Shown in pieces: positions 37,921 to 46,943 of a stretch of 64,000 nucleotides of DNA. Both the position numbers and the translations under genes were made by a program. Position 1 is the stretch's first letter, and every line of letters starts with the position of its first letter. The notes under the pieces were generated by a model that worked only from the letters and a program-made list of their open reading frames with translations, was not told the origin of the DNA and did no database searches. Source of the DNA: Shewanella basaltis (lineage in GTDB: Bacteria; Pseudomonadota; Gammaproteobacteria; Enterobacterales; Shewanellaceae); NCBI RefSeq assembly GCF_023283885.1, contig NZ_JAKILA010000001.1, positions 310,001-374,000 on the forward strand, read 5' to 3'.

Positions 37921-39213
37921 TTACGGTGCGGTAACACCAAATTTCCAGAGTTGCCCCTGCCCCCACCTTAATGCCAGCACACCAAGCAGGGTTAACGGAA
38001 TATCCAGCAGCAGCCAAGGAGTAATGCTGTCGTGATCTCTTAGCGCAGCAAAGCTCATAGACACGATGATAGAGTGTGCAAATACCACTAACATTGCCGC
38101 GGTAGCTTGGTGACTGTTTCGACAGGCAGATCCAATACCAAGCATAATTGCACAGCCCCAAAAGGTACTTAACCCTAAATGAAGTAAAAACAGCAGGCTA
38201 AGCTCTGGTTTAAATGAAGCATTTAATAAGCCTATACAGGTCACAATGAGTACCATCGCTGCAATAAAACGATATTGACTGCGGAAAAAGGCGTCTTTCA
38301 TCCCCTTTAAACCACTGTAACTAGGCAATAAAAATAAGGTTTCGGTTGCACGCCAACGTTGAATGCGGCTCCAATGAATCACAGCACAGCTGATCACTGA
38401 AAATTGAGCAATTAAAAATACAATAGGCAGATCAATATCAAACAGCCACGAAAACAACATTAATCCGACTGCGATAACAGGCAAGGCCAACATCATCATG
38501 GTCAATACTGGGCCAATAAAGAAATTCATTGGATGAAACAGGCGCTCAAATTTAGCTACCCACGCCACGCCTTTAATGCTCGGTAACCACATCCAGCCCA
38601 TTTGCACAGCATTGAGGTACACCACTCGTGCGTCACTGTTCCAGCTCAGTTGCCGACATAACCCCACCACACGATAAAACAGCATGGCAACAATAATTAA
38701 ACTGGCCCACTGTGACAAACGAGAAGATAGCTCATCTAAAAATGGCACCGCAATAAACAGCGCAAACGATAAATGAAAATAGTGACTGCGCCATAGGCAT
38801 AACCACACAAAACCAAGCCCTACCGCAACGGCCAACCATAATTGCGCTATCACTTCATATGCCGAAAAAATCACACAGGCCAACACCTGAAAACCTATAA
38901 CCGTAATGGCAATGGTCAGCGCCTGTTGCAATACCTTAGCTTGATAACCTGGAATTAATTGGCTGGTCTCAGTCGCCACTAACCGATTTAACTGCCAGGC
39001 AATACCTGCAGCAGCCGAAACAGTCGACATAGCAAAAACCAAACTCACCACGTCGGTTTTTCCGCTAATTAACAACGCAAGCCCAAGCACTAGCCCAAGC
39101 AAGCTTGTGCCTAAAAAGCTGACACAGCCTAAATCATATAACCACAGGCGTAACATACCTTGGTATGGTTTACACCAAGTGGCGAGCGGTGGTCTGGTTT
39201 GCTCAATACTCAT
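37921..39213 (-). CDS. ABC transporter membrane protein
   Basis: The 430-residue protein has about ten to twelve hydrophobic segments. Its ATG overlaps the stop of the ATPase gene (four bases), so it is the permease partner. No family signature is obvious. The GntR-ATPase-membrane order resembles YtrA-controlled ABC-2 type exporters. Cargo unknown. Confidence 0.75.
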   Translation of the reverse strand: MSIEQTRPPLATWCKPYQGMLRLWLYDLGCVSFLGTSLLGLVLGLALLISGKTDVVSLVFAMSTVSAAAGIAWQLNRLVATETSQLIPGYQAKVLQQALTIAITVIGFQVLACVIFSAYEVIAQLWLAVAVGLGFVWLCLWRSHYFHLSFALFIAVPFLDELSSRLSQWASLIIVAMLFYRVVGLCRQLSWNSDARVVYLNAVQMGWMWLPSIKGVAWVAKFERLFHPMNFFIGPVLTMMMLALPVIAVGLMLFSWLFDIDLPIVFLIAQFSVISCAVIHWSRIQRWRATETLFLLPSYSGLKGMKDAFFRSQYRFIAAMVLIVTCIGLLNASFKPELSLLFLLHLGLSTFWGCAIMLGIGSACRNSHQATAAMLVVFAHSIIVSMSFAALRDHDSITPWLLLDIPLTLLGVLALRWGQGQLWKFGVTAP

Positions 39214-40079
39214 CGGTGCAGCTCCATAAACAGCTGTTCTAGATTCAATGATTTTTCAAGCTGTACGCCCACAACAACTTCTGCGTTACCTTGGGTGTCT
39301 ACCAGCACAGCTTGCCCCGTTTGGCTCAATATTGTGTAGTTTGCAGGTAGCTGGGTGTCGTCACTAATAGTGAGCAATTTAACTTCTTCACGCAGGGCAT
39401 CAATTTCTTTAAACAGCACTAACTCGCCTTTTTTAATTAACGCTACATGGCTGGCGACACGCTCTAAATCTGAGGTAATGTGCGATGAAAATAATACCGC
39501 CGAACCTGACTCAAGCGCGAGATCAAACAAGTCACCCATAAATTGGCGACGAGCAATAGGATCAAGGCTGGCCACGGGTTCATCGAGCAACAATAGCGTT
39601 GGTCGATACGCCATCGCCATGATCAATGCTAACGATTGACGCTGACCCACTGACAATTTTTGCACCGCTTGAGTGACATCTAAATCAAAGCGTTTTAACC
39701 AATCTTGTTCTAAGGCAGTGTCCCAATTGGGGTAAAAGCTGCGATGTAATTCTAACGCCTTATCGACAGTGAAACCTTCGTAGCCAAAAGGCTGTTGTGG
39801 CACGTAGCCAATGCGCTGTTTAGCTTCGTTAGAAAGGTTTTCAGGCGACTCGCCTAGGGTATTGATGTTACCGCTATCGATATCAACAATGCCTAACGCA
39901 CAGCGCATTAGGGTCGATTTACCCGCGCCATTTTGGCCTAATAATCCCACCACCATCCCAGGGTAAAGCGTCATCGACAAATCAATTAATACCTTATGCC
40001 CTGCCGCAGACTTGTCTGCTGCTGCATAGACTTTATTAACTAAATTAAACTGTAAAACGGGTTGTTCTGCGGCTTCCAT
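39210..40079 (-). CDS. ABC transporter ATP-binding protein
   Basis: The 290-residue ATPase has Walker A GQNGAGKST (about 47-55), the signature LSVGQRQSL, Walker B LLLLDEPVASLDP and the switch His in LFSSHITSDLERV. I start at ATG 40079 because AGGA lies nine bases upstream; the longer frame starts in front of that site. It is the middle gene of gntR-ATPase-permease on the minus strand, 37 bp after the regulator. Confidence 0.9.
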   Translation of the reverse strand: MEAAEQPVLQFNLVNKVYAAADKSAAGHKVLIDLSMTLYPGMVVGLLGQNGAGKSTLMRCALGIVDIDSGNINTLGESPENLSNEAKQRIGYVPQQPFGYEGFTVDKALELHRSFYPNWDTALEQDWLKRFDLDVTQAVQKLSVGQRQSLALIMAMAYRPTLLLLDEPVASLDPIARRQFMGDLFDLALESGSAVLFSSHITSDLERVASHVALIKKGELVLFKEIDALREEVKLLTISDDTQLPANYTILSQTGQAVLVDTQGNAEVVVGVQLEKSLNLEQLFMELHR

Positions 40080-40116
40080 GTTCGACATTCCTACCAAAAT
40101 TTAGCTTAAATAACGG

Positions 40117-40494
40117 CTATTCTTGATGCCAAGATTGCTTGAGCAACTGTTGTAACTCATCGTAATCAACACCTAACTGTTGTGCCTGCTCAACTAATGC
40201 CCTGAGTTGCGGCGCTAATAAACTACTGCCAGACGCTGTATTTGCAGACGTTCTGGCGGCAACGCATGACGGCTGACCACGACGCCGCTCAACCCAGCCT
40301 TGATCAACAAGTTGCTGCATTGCACGTGACACTGTCATGGGGTTGACCGCCAAATGTTCGGCCAATTGACGCACTGAAGGAAGTACATCCTCAGGTTGCA
40401 ATTGTCCGCCAACAATTAAGCGCACAATTTGATCGTGCAATTGTCGATAAATAGGTTCGCCACTACTGGGGTTGACATTTAGTAATTCTAACAT
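40117..40494 (-). CDS. GntR-family regulator, YtrA subfamily
   Basis: The 125-residue protein has a winged helix-turn-helix (about 12-78: VLPSVRQLAEHLAVNPMTVSRAMQQLVDQGWVERRRGQPSCVA) and only a short helical tail, the YtrA pattern. These repressors control the ABC exporter genes behind them, here the next two genes. It diverges from the hydrolase gene, and the 94-bp gap contains AATACATTGATACACTCATACACT-like repeats of TACA that could be the operator. Confidence 0.88.
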   Translation of the reverse strand: MLELLNVNPSSGEPIYRQLHDQIVRLIVGGQLQPEDVLPSVRQLAEHLAVNPMTVSRAMQQLVDQGWVERRRGQPSCVAARTSANTASGSSLLAPQLRALVEQAQQLGVDYDELQQLLKQSWHQE

Positions 40495-40588
40495 TAGCCT
40501 TTAGCAACTGTATTAATACATTGATACACTCATACACTAAGTGTTAAGGTATCATAATCGTCATGAAATGCAAAAAGGAAACGTTCCG

Positions 40589-42187
40589 ATGATCAACAGG
40601 AAGTTTGTCAATTCAACCTCAACAGCGCAATTGCGTGCTACAGGTCTATGCCAATCGGTCACTCGAGTGAGTCGCTGGGTCGCTGTGGCAGCTGCGATAT
40701 TAGTGGCTAATTACAGCAGTGCAGAAACCACAGACACACTCGTGGCTGAGCCCGCTAAAACAACCACATGTTATTTAGACGGCCTAGACGAACAGTTTCA
40801 GTGCGGCAAAATCACTGTACCTGAAAACCCTAAGCAAGTTGACGGTAAGCAAATCGATATTCACTTTGCCATTTTGCCTGCAATAAAAAATACCCATCCA
40901 GATGAAGCATTACTCGCCATTTCTGGTGGTCCTGGCCAATCGGCAATTGAAAATGCAGCCGGGTTTAACCGTATGCTGACCAAAGTACGCCAACAACGCG
41001 ATATTTTGCTCATTGACCAACGCGGTACAGGCCAATCAAATTTGTTATCTTGCGATGATGAAAATATGTCGGTTCTAAGCATCAATGATAGCGAACTGGA
41101 CACAGTCGCGATGACCGAAGCTTGTCTCGCCTCAATTGATGCCGATGTCACTCAATATGGTAGCAATAACGCCGTCAAAGACTTTGAAGCAGTGCGTCAA
41201 TTTTTAGGTTACCAAAAACTGCACCTCTACGGTATTTCGTATGGCTCTCGTATGGCACAGTTGTACATGCGCCGTTACCCTGAAGCACTTGCCACAGTCA
41301 CCTTAGATGGCGTTGTGCCAATGCAACAAAGTTTAGTCGCCATTGGTAGCTCCATTGAACGTGGTTTAAATGTGCTATGGCGTGACTGTCAAAGCAACTC
41401 AGAATGCCAACAGCATTTTCCTGATTTAGTGAACAACTACAATACAGTAGACCAGTTGCTCGCAACCGCCCCAATCAGTCAGCAAGTTCGCGATCCTCGA
41501 ACAAACGAGTTAGCAGAATTTATGCTGACACGCGGTAAATTTACTGGTGCGATTCGTATGGCCATGTATATGCCCAACATTCGCGCGCTGATCCCACATG
41601 CGATTCATCAGGCCGCCCAAGGTAATTATCAACCAATACTTGGTATTTATACATTAACAGCCGACAGCACAGACATCGCCTTAGGCATGCATTCGTCGGT
41701 AGTCTGTGGTGAAGATATTCACCGCATCACTGAGCAAATGCGTAAAGATGCTAAAGAATCTTACATCGCCGGTAGCATGCTAGATGGCCTGGTCAAAACC
41801 TGTGAGGGTTGGCCAATCCCACCAGAAGATGACAGCTTTGGCCAGCCAATCGATAGCGATATCCCTACACTCTTACTCTCTGGTGAACTCGATCCTGCTA
41901 CACCGCCTAACTGGGGAGCCATGGCACAGGAAAAGCTAACAAAATCAAAACATTTTATTGCACCTTACGCCACCCACGGGGTTGCCTATCAAAGTTGTGG
42001 CAATGATTTAATTGCACAATTAGTCGATCAAGGCTCATTAAAAGACATTAATGGCGATTGTTTACAAAAAGACGTACGCCGCAGCTTTTATCTTAATGCC
42101 AATACCGTAGAAGCACTGCCTACGGTTAATACACCAAACGCAATACAAACAACAGCACCAGCAAATACCGCTGCTGATAAGGAATAG
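40589..42187 (+). CDS. Exported alpha/beta hydrolase with TAP-like C-terminal domain
   Basis: The 532-residue protein is related to tripeptidyl aminopeptidases of Streptomyces. A long basic N-terminus with a hydrophobic segment (VAVAAAILVANYSSA) suggests export. The catalytic parts are ISGGPGQSAIENA, LIDQRGTGQSN, YGISYGSRMAQLY with the nucleophile Ser, and a C-terminal LLLSGELDPATPP and APYATHGVAY (Asp and His). I use ATG 40589 preceded by AAAGGA. natA starts two bases after its stop, so hydrolase and ABC transporter are one operon. Confidence 0.83.
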   Translation: MINRKFVNSTSTAQLRATGLCQSVTRVSRWVAVAAAILVANYSSAETTDTLVAEPAKTTTCYLDGLDEQFQCGKITVPENPKQVDGKQIDIHFAILPAIKNTHPDEALLAISGGPGQSAIENAAGFNRMLTKVRQQRDILLIDQRGTGQSNLLSCDDENMSVLSINDSELDTVAMTEACLASIDADVTQYGSNNAVKDFEAVRQFLGYQKLHLYGISYGSRMAQLYMRRYPEALATVTLDGVVPMQQSLVAIGSSIERGLNVLWRDCQSNSECQQHFPDLVNNYNTVDQLLATAPISQQVRDPRTNELAEFMLTRGKFTGAIRMAMYMPNIRALIPHAIHQAAQGNYQPILGIYTLTADSTDIALGMHSSVVCGEDIHRITEQMRKDAKESYIAGSMLDGLVKTCEGWPIPPEDDSFGQPIDSDIPTLLLSGELDPATPPNWGAMAQEKLTKSKHFIAPYATHGVAYQSCGNDLIAQLVDQGSLKDINGDCLQKDVRRSFYLNANTVEALPTVNTPNAIQTTAPANTAADKE

Positions 42188-42189
42188 TC

Positions 42190-42924
42190 ATGATTACTGT
42201 TGCAAACTTAACCAAAAAAATTGGCGATGTGCAGGCATTAGACAATCTCAGTTTTAGTGCTGAAAACGGCCAGATTACCGGATTACTCGGCCCAAATGGC
42301 GCCGGTAAAACCACCTGTTTACGCACCCTGTTTGGCTTACTTAAGCCCGACTCAGGTACCGCCATGGTAGACAATATTGACGTCGCGATTGACCCAATAG
42401 GCGCCAAAAAGCAATTAGGATTATTCCCCGACCCATTTGGTTTATATGAACGCCTAACACCGCGTGAATATATCTGCTTTTTTGCAGAGTTAAGCGGTAT
42501 GTCACGCAAACAAGCCAAAGAAGCCACCGCCAATGTGATTGCCCAGCTAAAGCTAGAAGACATTAGCGACCGCCGTTGTAAAGGCTTTTCACAAGGCCAG
42601 AGGATGAAAACCGCTTTAGCGCAAGCCATTGTGCATCAGCCAAGTAATATCATTTTAGATGAACCCACCCGTGGGCTTGATGTGATGAGCACCCGCTTAC
42701 TGCGCGACATCTTATTGCAGCTTAAAGCACAGGGGCATTGTGTGTTGTTTTCAAGCCATGTTATGCAAGAGGTTGCCGCCTTATGTGACCGCGTCATTGT
42801 AATGGCAAACGGCAAAGTGGTCGCCATTGGTAGCCCAGACGAACTGTGTCAGCAAACGGGCAAAGACTCACTAGAAGATGCATTTATCGAACTTATCGGT
42901 ACTGACGAAGGGATTGCAGCATAA
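42190..42924 (+). CDS. natA: ABC transporter ATP-binding protein, NatA-like
   Basis: The 244-residue ATPase has Walker A GPNGAGKTT, signature FSQGQRMK, Walker B IILDEPTRGLD and switch His in FSSHVMQEV. Its closest family is NatA of the sodium-efflux NatAB transporter, but similar ATPases work with other ABC-2 permeases. It overlaps natB by one base (TAATG). Confidence 0.8.
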   Translation: MITVANLTKKIGDVQALDNLSFSAENGQITGLLGPNGAGKTTCLRTLFGLLKPDSGTAMVDNIDVAIDPIGAKKQLGLFPDPFGLYERLTPREYICFFAELSGMSRKQAKEATANVIAQLKLEDISDRRCKGFSQGQRMKTALAQAIVHQPSNIILDEPTRGLDVMSTRLLRDILLQLKAQGHCVLFSSHVMQEVAALCDRVIVMANGKVVAIGSPDELCQQTGKDSLEDAFIELIGTDEGIAA

Positions 42925-44057
42925 TGAAAATGATATTCACAATGGTGCGCAAAGAGTTAATCGATGCGGCACGCGACAAACGTTCAGTTATGGCAGGGCT
43001 TTATTATGCCATTGGTACGCCACTTATCATGTGTGGTTTATTTATGGTACTGATTGGCCAATTATCTAGCCCTGAAGACTTAAATATTCACATCAAAAAT
43101 GCCAATAACGCCCCCGATCTCGTGCGTTACTTAAGCAATAACGGCATCAACCACGCAGATGATGAGCAAGCAAACAAAATCACCTTAACCATTAGTGACG
43201 ATTACGCCGCTAATATGGCGAAAGCCAAACAAGCCGAAGTATTATTAGTTGCTGATAATTCAGATGAAAAGCTGCAAAAATCGATTAATCGACTCGAGCG
43301 TCAACTACAAGCATACAGCTCAGAAATGGGCAGTATTCGACTGATTGCCAGAGGCATTAATCCGAGCATTACTCAGCCCATTAAAATCAATGTGCAAGAC
43401 AAGGCCACCGCCGACTCAAAAGGCGGAATGATTTTAGGCCTCGCCATTTTCACCATGATGTACTCGGTGTTTATTTCGGGCATGAACCTGGCAATCGACA
43501 CCAGTGCTGGCGAGCGTGAGCGTAACTCACTTGCGTTACTGCTCAGCCACCCAATGAGCACCCGTCAACTGGTATTAGGCAAAATTATCGCCGTGACCTG
43601 CTTTGCACTGCTAGGGTTAGTCTTAATCTTATTGGTGTCAAAGGTGGCATATCCGTTTGTGCCTTGGCAACAAATCGGTTTTACCGTCAACATTAGCCAG
43701 GACTTTATGGGGCTAATGCTGTTAGTGGGTATTCCTGTGGCGTTAATGGCTGCAACCTTGCAATTGTACGTGTCATTTATGGCCAAAACCTTTAAAGAAG
43801 CGCAGTCATACTTAACCATGGTGTTATTTGTGCCGCTGGCACTGTCGATGGCAGCCAGTTACAACATTGCCCCAGACGTTTTGCAGTGGTTACCGGTATC
43901 GGGTCAACAGCAAGCATTAATGGACTTTATTAAAGGCCGCGACATACCCATGATGCAGTTAATCGTGTCATCGGTAGCCACGTTAATTATTGCTGTCGCA
44001 CTGGCAGTAGGATTAGAAAAATCATTAAAAAGTGAAAAAGTGGTTTTTGGCTTATAA
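42924..44057 (+). CDS. natB: ABC-2 type permease, NatB-like
   Basis: The 377-residue protein has one N-terminal membrane segment (about 24-45), a large extracytoplasmic part (about 50-165) and five or six C-terminal segments starting with GGMILGLAIFTMMYSVFISGMNLAIDTSAGERERNSLALLLSHP, which is the ABC-2/NatB hallmark. With NatA it forms an efflux ATPase for sodium or another substrate. Confidence 0.82.
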   Translation: MKMIFTMVRKELIDAARDKRSVMAGLYYAIGTPLIMCGLFMVLIGQLSSPEDLNIHIKNANNAPDLVRYLSNNGINHADDEQANKITLTISDDYAANMAKAKQAEVLLVADNSDEKLQKSINRLERQLQAYSSEMGSIRLIARGINPSITQPIKINVQDKATADSKGGMILGLAIFTMMYSVFISGMNLAIDTSAGERERNSLALLLSHPMSTRQLVLGKIIAVTCFALLGLVLILLVSKVAYPFVPWQQIGFTVNISQDFMGLMLLVGIPVALMAATLQLYVSFMAKTFKEAQSYLTMVLFVPLALSMAASYNIAPDVLQWLPVSGQQQALMDFIKGRDIPMMQLIVSSVATLIIAVALAVGLEKSLKSEKVVFGL

Positions 44058-44138
44058 ACCAGTGTTAATAACACTGTGTGTCAAAGTCATACATAACCAA
44101 CATTGTTAGCACCTAGTAAAAGCATCCGTTAAACATCC

Positions 44139-44169
44139 TCTCGCCTTAACCACGTAAATTAAGGCGAGA
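44139..44169. repeat. 11-bp inverted repeat after natB
   Basis: Arms at 44139-44149 and 44159-44169 pair perfectly, but no T run follows. It may be a weak terminator or an operator for the next small gene. Confidence 0.4.
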
Positions 44170-44204
44170 AAACAACCCACAACTGCATAAATTAAGGAGT
44201 GATT

Positions 44205-44429
44205 ATGAACGAAGATATGGCGATTATCGCACTGGTATTTATCATCATTGTCGGCACCACAGCATCAGAAATGTTTAAGCAATATTTAAAGCATAAGCAA
44301 AAAGCTGAAGTTGATGGTCTAGCCGACTTAAAAGCACAAAACCAGGCACTGATTGAACGCATACAAGTGCTTGAAAAACTAGTAACTGAAAGTGATTTTG
44401 AGCTCAAGCAACAGTTTAAAAACTTGTAG
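44205..44429 (+). CDS. Small membrane protein with coiled coil, unknown function
   Basis: The 74-residue protein has one membrane segment (about 5-21) followed by a charged helix with a coiled-coil pattern (LADLKAQNQALIERIQVLEKLVTE). This layout recalls phage-shock protein B, but the sequence is not clearly PspB. TAAGGAG lies six bases before ATG 44205, a very good site. It follows natB by 147 bp and is followed by a terminator. Confidence 0.75.
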   Translation: MNEDMAIIALVFIIIVGTTASEMFKQYLKHKQKAEVDGLADLKAQNQALIERIQVLEKLVTESDFELKQQFKNL

Positions 44430-44482
44430 TGTTGCTACAGGGCTACTCATACCAACTTTTGCCAACAAGTACATCCAGACAT

Positions 44483-44512
44483 AAAAATGCCGTCATCTTT
44501 GACGGCATTTTT
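44483..44512. terminator. Bidirectional terminator
   Basis: A 12-bp stem (44483-44494 with 44501-44512) has A and T runs at its ends. It serves the small membrane gene and the convergent mog gene. Confidence 0.8.
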
Positions 44513-44564
44513 TGATATAAAGCTGTGGTTATTAAAATAGTGTCTCAGCAATATCTGCTAACGC

Positions 44565-45098
44565 TTACTTTGCTTTCGGTCTAAACGGCTTAATGACCGC
44601 TTCATCACACTCTAAAAATGGGCCATCCATTAAGTCGATGCAATACGGAATGGCAGGAAACACCGCGTCTAAACATTCGCGGATAGACTTAGGCTTACCC
44701 GGTAAGTTTACAATCAATGAGTCGGCTCGTAGCCCCGCAGTTTGACGCGACAAAATAGCCGTTGGTACAAACTTTAATGACTCGGCGCGCATCAACTCAC
44801 CAAAGCCAGGCATCATTCTATCGCACACGGCTTCGGTCGCCTCAGGGGTCACATCGCGTTTTGCTGGGCCTGTGCCACCTGTGGTGACAATTAAGCAGCA
44901 CTCCTGATTGTCGGCTAAATCGATCAAGGTCGCTTCAATCACATCTTGCTCGTCTGGGATCACCTTATACACAGGCTCCCACTCAGAGGTTAAATACTCA
45001 TTTAATACATCAATAATGGCTTTGCCAGACAAGTCTTCATATACGCCAGCGCTGGCACGATCGCTTACTGTCACGATGCCGATTTTAGCTTTGCTCAT
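44565..45098 (-). CDS. mog: Molybdopterin adenylyltransferase
   Basis: Mog adenylates molybdopterin before molybdate insertion in molybdenum cofactor synthesis. The 177-residue protein has IGIVTVSDRASAGVYEDLSG, the pterin-binding VTTGGTGPAKRDVTPEAT (about 70-87), and LIVNLPGKPKSIRECLDAV. The size and motifs match Mog rather than MoaB of other groups. It is monocistronic here; no other moa or moe genes are in the window. Confidence 0.92.
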   Translation of the reverse strand: MSKAKIGIVTVSDRASAGVYEDLSGKAIIDVLNEYLTSEWEPVYKVIPDEQDVIEATLIDLADNQECCLIVTTGGTGPAKRDVTPEATEAVCDRMMPGFGELMRAESLKFVPTAILSRQTAGLRADSLIVNLPGKPKSIRECLDAVFPAIPYCIDLMDGPFLECDEAVIKPFRPKAK

Positions 45099-45297
45099 GG
45101 TAATTTTTCCCTAATGTGGGGTCATTAGCCTCGGTTCGCATGGAGGTTAAATCAATAATTTGGCTATAGGCAGTTAATCTACCAAAAAACATCGACATCA
45201 CAAAATTACAAACCCATAAATGCAAACCGACTCAAAAAATGACATCTGTGATGGGGTTATTTATACTGACATTGACGGTCAAACATTGGATTTTACT

Positions 45298-45789
45298 ATG
45301 CAAAAACAACAACGTGGTTTTACCCTCATTGAATTAGTGGTCGTGATTATTATTTTAGGGATTTTAGCGGTAGTCGCCGCGCCGAAGTTTATAAACTTAA
45401 AAAGTGATGCGCTTATTGCCAATTTAAATGGCTTACAAGGTGCATTAAAATCGGCTAAAACTCTGGTGTATTCAAAAGCCGTATTGGCTGGTCTGGAAAA
45501 ACTCGAACCGGGTTCGGTGACCCTAAATGGTAACGCCGTGAGTACAACTGTGGGGTACATAACTTCTTCACCAGACAATCTGCCATTAGCGTTAGAAGGA
45601 TCATTTGAGACAATGGCTGGTGCAACGAGTGAGTTTAGCGCTGACTGGGGTTTGTATGATATTCCAAATACAGGAACATTCATTTTTCCACAGGGATACA
45701 ACATAAGCAGTAGTTGCAACTTGCAATACAATATTGACTCGGCTGAAACCGAACCAGCCTTTTACAACCTGACCACCAGCGGCTGTTAA
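45298..45789 (+). CDS. Type IV pilin-like protein (MSHA-like), orphan
   Basis: The 163-residue protein starts MQKQQRGFTLIELVVVIIILGILAVVAAPKFI: a short leader cut by prepilin peptidase between Gly and Phe, Glu5 in the mature protein, and the hydrophobic stem helix. A C-terminal cysteine pair fits a pilin disulfide loop. It resembles MshA-type pilins. No pilus assembly genes are near, so it is a lone copy that would depend on a system elsewhere. The upstream frame to 45220 is not pilin-like and I exclude it. Confidence 0.85.
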   Translation: MQKQQRGFTLIELVVVIIILGILAVVAAPKFINLKSDALIANLNGLQGALKSAKTLVYSKAVLAGLEKLEPGSVTLNGNAVSTTVGYITSSPDNLPLALEGSFETMAGATSEFSADWGLYDIPNTGTFIFPQGYNISSSCNLQYNIDSAETEPAFYNLTTSGC

Positions 45790-45931
45790 TTTCCCTAGCC
45801 CTATTGAAGGACAAAATAAGCGCTTAACATTGATACCGCCAGCCATAACTTGGGCAGTATCAGTGCTTATGTTGAGTTGACAACCATGCTTATGTTTTAT
45901 GCTTATAGATGCTTAAAACTTATAAAAAGCA

Positions 45932-46552
45932 CTAACGCTTAACACTGACCGTTAAAATACCTTCGGCAGCCATAGCCGCAACTTGTTGCAACTCATCAAC
46001 GCTTGCGCCTTCAGACGCCTGCATCGACAAGCCTTGAAACAAGGTGGTCATCAAATTAGCCAATACCACTGGCTCACACCCTTCTTGTAATTCGCCGCTG
46101 TTTTTTGCCTGCGCAAATCGATCCACTAATCGTTGTTTATGCTTGGCTTTGCGGGCAAGCACCGTTTGTTTAATTGACTCACTCGCCTCACTACACGACA
46201 GCGTACTGTTAATTAACGCACAACCTTGTGGATGGCTACAATCAGTAAACTGGGTTGCAGCACCAAGCAATAGTCCACGAATAACATCGGCTACATGTTC
46301 GTGCTGAAACGCAATATTAAATAGCGAGTCTGGTCGATTTTCATATAAGTCGATGGCTTTAAAAAATAACTGTTCTTTATTACCAAAGGCAGCATAAAGA
46401 CTGGGTTTTTTAATGCCCATCGCTTCTGTGAGCTCGTTTAAAGAAGTCCCTTCATACCCATTACGCCAAAACACATTAAGCGCTTGTTCTAATGCCAAGT
46501 CGATATCGAACCCTCGCGGGCGACCGACACAAGCTGCTTTTGTTGTTGTCAT
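45932..46552 (-). CDS. TetR-family repressor of the RND efflux operon
   Basis: The 206-residue protein has a TetR helix-turn-helix (about 14-55: GYEGTSLNELTEAMGIKKPSLYAAFGNKEQLFFKAIDLYEN) and a C-terminal domain of the TetR_C type with ATQFTDCSHPQGCALINSTL. It diverges from the RND pump across a 391-bp gap with three matching 12-bp operators. It probably represses the pump until an inducer binds. Confidence 0.88.
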   Translation of the reverse strand: MTTTKAACVGRPRGFDIDLALEQALNVFWRNGYEGTSLNELTEAMGIKKPSLYAAFGNKEQLFFKAIDLYENRPDSLFNIAFQHEHVADVIRGLLLGAATQFTDCSHPQGCALINSTLSCSEASESIKQTVLARKAKHKQRLVDRFAQAKNSGELQEGCEPVVLANLMTTLFQGLSMQASEGASVDELQQVAAMAAEGILTVSVKR

Positions 46553-46777
46553 AAATCGTACCTCTTATGTTAGCGAGCCACTAACGACTATCCAGTTAAC
46601 TGATATAAGCTTAACTGTCACTTTATGTTAAATCGCCCGCCTATTTTAGCACAAAATTCAACCATTTAAAGGCCTAATAATGTGCTAGTTAACCGCATTA
46701 TCGTAAGGTTATCAGCCATTGACACCTGCCGATAAGACATCATCTTGCGAATTGAACCCGCTGTCAAAACAATTTAT

Positions 46778-46861
46778 TACCTATCGGTACAAAATTCATT
46801 GACAGGGCTATTTTAATCTATATATTACCGTTCGGTACAGAACAATTTTTACCAATCGGTA
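46778..46861. promoter_or_regulatory. Three TACCNNTCGGTA operators upstream of the RND pump
   Basis: The gap from 46553 to 46943 holds three 12-bp near-palindromes: TACCTATCGGTA (46778-46789), TACCGTTCGGTA (46826-46837) and TACCAATCGGTA (46850-46861). Their centres are 48 and 24 bp apart. The middle site abuts the -10 box of the predicted pump promoter. The repeats fit binding by the adjacent TetR protein. Confidence 0.75.
46799..46826 (+). promoter_or_regulatory. RND operon promoter
   Basis: TTGACA at 46799-46804 and TATATT at 46821-46826 are separated by 16 bp. The promoter lies between the first and second operators, so bound repressor would block it. Confidence 0.65.
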
Positions 46862-46943
46862 CAAAACTCTAGCCACAGACAAAAAGTAACGCAACCAATA
46901 GCCCGTTAAATAATGTAAATGCTATTGATTAGAGGACAGCAAC

